DNA from: Pseudomonadota bacterium
GTDB taxonomy: Bacteria; Pseudomonadota; Alphaproteobacteria; Caulobacterales; Aquidulcibacteraceae
NCBI GenBank assembly: GCA_016195245.1
Contig: JACQAC010000120.1
Span: 1 to 39,177, forward strand
Direction of reading: 5' to 3'
DNA length: 39,177 nucleotides
Part shown: piece after piece, positions 35,311-39,177 of the stretch
Position numbering within the stretch: the first letter of the stretch is position 1
How the letters are laid out: the number at the start of each line of letters is the position of its first letter
Position numbers and translations under genes: made by a program
The notes under the pieces: model-generated
What the model was told of the DNA's origin: nothing
The model's database searches: none
The model's input: the letters and a program-made list of their open reading frames with translations, nothing else

Positions 35311-36480
35311 TTAGAATCGTGTCGTAAGCGCCAACGAGACTTGGTCTGCATGGTAGTCCGACAACAGCTCGTTCGAGTTGTTGTCTCGGTAGCGATATTG
35401 CAGTCGCAGATCGCACGTGCAGGGTAACACATCTTGCAGCGTTATGCTGGCCTGCGGTGAGAAATAGGTGTCGCTGCGAACGCTGCCCGTGAAGTTGCGT
35501 TGCCGCATGAGCGCGCCGACCGACGCCCGCACGTGATCCGAGAGCTGATAGTTGTAATTCACGTCGGCGCCGAATTCGCTATATTTGCCTGGCGCCATCA
35601 CATCGAACGTGAAGAAGTCGAAGACGTCGCCGTCGAACATGCTCCAACGTACAAACGGCGAGATTGTTAGCGTGCCGCGTTCCAGAAACGTGTGCGGGCG
35701 AGAATAACCGCCAACGATTTCGAAATAGTCGCCGTCTTCCGTAACAGGATCGAAGAACGACGACGTGGCGTGGTCAAACCAGCGATAGCCATAGCGGGCG
35801 CGCCACCAGTACGATGCGCCGCCGCCGCGTCCTTCCATGCCCAAGGTCAAATTGGTTTCGTTGAAATAGTGCTCGTCGCCAAACCATGACGTCGCCACGC
35901 CAATCGCAGGCAGAACAGCCGTATGCGGGCCGACATAGAGGATTGGGCCAGTTTGGGCGCCGACATATTCGTAGTTGAGTTCGTGGATATCTGGCGTCTG
36001 CTCGACATCGACATTCAAGATCGAACGCCAACGATGGTCCACGAACTGAGATTCGTTGGCGACCATCAACCGGCCGTAATAGGTCGCGGCGGCATCGTGC
36101 GCGCCAAAGAACGAGAAGTCCGGATTGCGATTGAGCGGGTCGGAGTCCCAACGTACACCCACTTCCAAGCGGGTGACCGTGTATCCCGGTTCGATGATGC
36201 GTCGTACGCGCTCATAGCCATTATGCGCTTCCAAGTTGTTGGGATCATTGATCAGGATGCGCTCGTAAGCAGCGAGCGCAAGGCGCGGCTTACCGGCAGC
36301 TTCGGCCGCACGTGCGTAACGCAGGTTCAGAGATGCGTCAGTCGGGTTGTCGAGAATCTGTTGGCTCAACGCGTCGAGGTCATTACCGTTTTGCGCGTGT
36401 GCTGTGCCGGCCGAAGCGGTGACGCTGACAGCCACCAACAGCGCCCGACAAAGACCGCTGAGTTTCAATTGCATGGCCAT
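35311..36480 (-). CDS. Outer-membrane beta-barrel protein with N-terminal TPR
   Basis: ATG 36480, after GGTGGGG, gives 389 residues with a signal peptide ending AHA|Q near residue 29. One to two TPR units (NLRYARAAEAAGKPRLALAAYERI, quoted in part; about 40-100) precede a beta-rich region with alternating aromatic and polar residues, ending in F (LALTTRF), as beta-barrel outer-membrane proteins do. The layout recalls surface lipoprotein assembly modifier-like barrels, but homology is uncertain. It is divergent from the FecR-domain gene and convergent with thrC. The 166 bp before it should hold both promoters. Confidence 0.7.
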   Translation of the reverse strand: MAMQLKLSGLCRALLVAVSVTASAGTAHAQNGNDLDALSQQILDNPTDASLNLRYARAAEAAGKPRLALAAYERILINDPNNLEAHNGYERVRRIIEPGYTVTRLEVGVRWDSDPLNRNPDFSFFGAHDAAATYYGRLMVANESQFVDHRWRSILNVDVEQTPDIHELNYEYVGAQTGPILYVGPHTAVLPAIGVATSWFGDEHYFNETNLTLGMEGRGGGASYWWRARYGYRWFDHATSSFFDPVTEDGDYFEIVGGYSRPHTFLERGTLTISPFVRWSMFDGDVFDFFTFDVMAPGKYSEFGADVNYNYQLSDHVRASVGALMRQRNFTGSVRSDTYFSPQASITLQDVLPCTCDLRLQYRYRDNNSNELLSDYHADQVSLALTTRF

Positions 36481-36646
36481 GCAAAAATCCCCACCGCTCG
36501 CCGTATTGGCGTCGATTCGCCCAGTAAAAGCCTCTTCGGCGGGCGAGTTCAAGCGCTCAGGTAGTAGCACATCTGAAACAAGTTCCGAGTTGCCATGCGC
36601 AGCGCTATGGGCCTACTTTTGAGGCGTATTCGCGGAGAAGATAGCC

Positions 36647-37381
36647 ATGCGGCGGTCAATCCTGGCGTTCGGCGTGATGTGCGCAAGCGTCGCCCTGACA
36701 AGTTCCCCGGCAAGGGCTCTCGGCAATGACGGCCACATTGGCGCGGCGGTTGCTGTCCGCAACCAAGTTACCGGCAACCATGCCGGTCAGGATCGGCCGC
36801 TTACGGTTGGCAATCCCGTCTTTCAGAACGATCGCATCAGCACCGGCGCTAGCAGCGTGGCGCAATTGATGTTCACAGATCAAACGACGCTGAGCGTTGG
36901 CCCGCGTTCGCAAGTGACGTTGGATCGCTATGTGTACGACCCAAACCAATCGGCGGGCGATGTCGCAGTGTCGTTCACGACCGGTGCAATGCGCTTCATC
37001 ACGGGTTCGCAAGCTCCGCAAAACTACCAAGTGCGAACACCAGTCGCCAGCATCGGCGTGCGCGGCACGATCGTCGATCTGTTGATGCTCGATGGGCGTA
37101 TGTTCGGCATTCTCGATGAGGGCCGAGTGATCTTCACGCTACCTGGCGGGCAAACGATCGAATTGAATCATCCCGGTTCAGCGATCGAATTTTTTTCGAA
37201 CGGCAGGACGTCGCGTCCGTTCACCTGGCGTGGCAGTTATGAAAGTTCGCTCGGCGGCGCGACCTATCCGCTATTTGGCAATCCATTCGGCGAGTTCCCC
37301 TGGTTCGAGGGCGCCGACGACGCCGATGATCCGACCAACCGCACCGACGATCTGAACGCGCCGTTGGCACAGGGCGACTAA
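36647..37381 (+). CDS. Exported FecR-domain protein
   Basis: The 244-residue protein has a signal peptide (cleavage near A24, ARA|LG). A FecR-type beta domain spans about 55-155, with ISTGASSVAQLMFTDQTTLSVG, then FTTGAMRFITGS and RTPVASIGVRGTIVDL, the VRTP-x-GxxGVRGT pattern typical of this fold. It is not the iron sensor FecR itself: no N-terminal anti-sigma domain or membrane helix is present. The last 40 residues are Asp-rich. A GGAGAAG ribosome-binding site precedes ATG 36647. Its stop is 8 bp from the cyclase stop on the other strand. Confidence 0.85.
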   Translation: MRRSILAFGVMCASVALTSSPARALGNDGHIGAAVAVRNQVTGNHAGQDRPLTVGNPVFQNDRISTGASSVAQLMFTDQTTLSVGPRSQVTLDRYVYDPNQSAGDVAVSFTTGAMRFITGSQAPQNYQVRTPVASIGVRGTIVDLLMLDGRMFGILDEGRVIFTLPGGQTIELNHPGSAIEFFSNGRTSRPFTWRGSYESSLGGATYPLFGNPFGEFPWFEGADDADDPTNRTDDLNAPLAQGD

Positions 37382-37389
37382 GCGGCGCC

Positions 37390-39177
37390 TTACTTTTCTT
37401 CGAGTTCGTAGACCCCGTCCCATTGTTCGACAGAGCTGGTCTTCAAACGTGCGATACGGCGCGCATAGACTTCATACAGGCCACGAAGCGCCGGCGGTGG
37501 AGCGATCGCCTGCAGCAAGGTCTCAGCTTCGCCCCAGCGCGCGCCTCGATAGGCCGCCAACAACGCGCCGTGGCGTTCGTTCAGAGGCAGCCACGCTGGC
37601 GTACTCACCAGATCCGGCAAGATCGTGAAAACGTGTGAAGGCGCGCTGCGACCCTTGAGGCGCACGAGATCCACTTCGATGAAGGGCAGGCCCGGCGCGA
37701 GCGCGGCGGTTTCTTCGCCCACCAGAAGCGACAGTTTCAGGGTTTTTGTGAGACTTTCGAGCCGTGAGCTGACGTTCACGGTGTCGCCGATCGCCGAATA
37801 ATCAAAGCGTCTGTCGGAACCCAAATTGCCGACGCAGCATTCGCCAGAGTTCAAACCGACGCCGATCGCGACGTCGTTGAAGGCGCGTCCTGCCTTCTCC
37901 GCTTCGGCCCGCCAACCATCGTTCATGCTCTTTAGACGTTCGATGATTTTCAGCGCCGCTTCGCAGCCGCGCCGCGCGTGTTCTGGGTCGTCGATCGGGG
38001 CGTCCCAAAACGCCATGATCGCGTCACCCTTGTACTTGTCGATGGTGCCGCCGTTTTCGATGATGATGTCGGTGAGCGGCGTCAAAAAGCTGTTGATGAA
38101 TGCGGTGAGCTCTTCGGCGTTCAACTTCTCCGAAATGCTGGTGAAATTGCGAATATCGCACATCAGCAAGGTGAGATCCCGCACCTCGCCGCCAAGCTTC
38201 AAGCGCTCCGGATGCGCTGCCAATTCTCGCACAATCGCGGGTGAGACGTATTGACCGAACGCCCGCCGAATCTCTGCGCGCTGATGTTCGGTTTGCCGGT
38301 AGAGATAGGTCGCCGAACTCGCCGCGAATAGAAATGCGCAGAGGGATGGGAAGACCGGATCGAACAAATAGCCGGCGCGATTGAACAGAAGCACGCCGCC
38401 GCCGCAAATGGCTACGATCACCACAAGCGCCAGCAGTGCGCCCAGGCTTGCAGGCACGCGGGTTGCAGCAAACGCCAGAAGCAGAATGGAAAGCACCGCG
38501 ACCAGCCATTCAGCGCCTGGCGCGTAATCCGGCCGCGTCAGAAAATGGCCGCTGACGATTTGTTCCAGCAATTGCTGGTGAACATCGACACCCGGGATTG
38601 ATGCGTCGAGCGGCGTGGCGCGCAGGTCCATAAGTCCGGGCGCGCTCGATCCGATCAGAATGATGCGTCCGTTCAGGTCGGCGGCGCCGACATCGCCACT
38701 AATCACTCGCCAGGCCGGTATGTGTTCGGCGAGGTTGCCGGGCCGGAAGTGCAGCCAGAGTTCGCCTTGCGCGTCCGTCGGTATGATGGCCGGACCAACC
38801 CGCACGGCGTTGATGCCTGTATGCTGCCCGTATGCGGTCGCGCCGTGCGCGTTCGACGAGCGGATCATGTAGGTCGAGGCGCCGACCGCTACGCGCAGGG
38901 CTTCAAGCGCCAAAGAGGGCGCAACCGTTTCGCCTTGTCGTGCGAACAACGGCACGCGACGGACGACCTGGTCGCGGTCCGGCACCCAGTTCATGAAGCC
39001 GACGCCTTGCGCGGCTTCCGAGAGCTCGGGCAAATTGGTCGAAACGCTGGCATAGGATGGCAGCAGTTGCGCTGGATTGTCGCCCGCGAAGACGAGCCCG
39101 GCCTTTTGGGGGAACACTTCAGAGTCCGCGCCATTCTGAAAACTAGCAGCGAGCACCGTGCGATAGCGGCCCAAAGC
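37390..39177 (-). CDS. CHASE2-domain class III nucleotide cyclase (N-terminus beyond the window)
   Basis: The frame is open to the right edge, so the true start is outside. The visible part has an extracytoplasmic CHASE2 sensor (GFMNWVPDRDQVVRRVPLF, IILIGSSAPGLMDLRATPLD), three membrane helices and a class III cyclase domain. Metal and transition-state residues are visible in CDIRNFTSISEKL, KYKGDAIMAFW and GDTVNVSSRLE. Such proteins make cAMP or cGMP on sensing an outside signal. A helical segment of about 80 residues follows the catalytic domain. FecR-domain and CHASE2-cyclase genes often neighbour each other, as here. Confidence 0.92.
   Translation of the reverse strand, partial: ALGRYRTVLAASFQNGADSEVFPQKAGLVFAGDNPAQLLPSYASVSTNLPELSEAAQGVGFMNWVPDRDQVVRRVPLFARQGETVAPSLALEALRVAVGASTYMIRSSNAHGATAYGQHTGINAVRVGPAIIPTDAQGELWLHFRPGNLAEHIPAWRVISGDVGAADLNGRIILIGSSAPGLMDLRATPLDASIPGVDVHQQLLEQIVSGHFLTRPDYAPGAEWLVAVLSILLLAFAATRVPASLGALLALVVIVAICGGGVLLFNRAGYLFDPVFPSLCAFLFAASSATYLYRQTEHQRAEIRRAFGQYVSPAIVRELAAHPERLKLGGEVRDLTLLMCDIRNFTSISEKLNAEELTAFINSFLTPLTDIIIENGGTIDKYKGDAIMAFWDAPIDDPEHARRGCEAALKIIERLKSMNDGWRAEAEKAGRAFNDVAIGVGLNSGECCVGNLGSDRRFDYSAIGDTVNVSSRLESLTKTLKLSLLVGEETAALAPGLPFIEVDLVRLKGRSAPSHVFTILPDLVSTPAWLPLNERHGALLAAYRGARWGEAETLLQAIAPPPALRGLYEVYARRIARLKTSSVEQWDGVYELEEK

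Overview
The window is GC-rich, gene-dense chromosomal DNA of an alphaproteobacterium. The order addA-trxA, then folC-accD-trpA-trpB-trpF and ihfB-rpsA-cmk-aroA on the opposite strand, recalls Caulobacterales/Hyphomonadaceae-type genomes. That placement is inference from gene order and protein style; no database was consulted.

Region 1 (1-9.9 kb) is housekeeping: the last codons of addA, thioredoxin, folate synthase, the AccD subunit, three tryptophan genes, mscL, a YCII protein, IHF-beta, ribosomal protein S1 and CMP kinase. Two kinds of inverted repeat lie between its genes, and one supplies the ribosome-binding site and start codon of trpA. Region 2 (10.0-14.3 kb) is a block of three plus-strand genes (exported TPR protein, FAD monooxygenase, SDF-family symporter) between cmk and aroA, which are usually neighbours. 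Its right edge is abrupt: symporter and aroA run into each other tail to tail and both look cut.

Region 3 (14.3-17.0 kb) holds aroA, an acidic zinc-ribbon protein, tRNA-Ala(GGC) and a decayed TIR-domain gene. Region 4 (17.0-24.2 kb) is the accessory envelope region: a lipoprotein with a TonB C-terminal domain, a BamE-like exported protein, two small membrane proteins, a divergent Tat-exported M23 peptidase with 14 Asn/Gly-rich repeats, a multi-pass protein with helical repeats and an Fn3-like end, and a broken MAPEG gene. It is the best candidate here for an undescribed system. Region 5 (24.3-35.2 kb) is nitrogen and amino-acid metabolism: gltD-gltB, and divergently a compact thrA-thrB-thrC operon with a fused aspartate kinase-homoserine dehydrogenase. 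Region 6 (35.3 kb to the end) has a TPR/beta-barrel outer-membrane protein, a FecR-domain protein and a CHASE2 nucleotide cyclase cut by the right edge.

The biosynthetic genes connect: GOGAT provides glutamate, ThrABC makes threonine from aspartate, AroA leads to chorismate and TrpF/B/A complete tryptophan. No insertion sequence, CRISPR array, rRNA gene or riboswitch was recognised.
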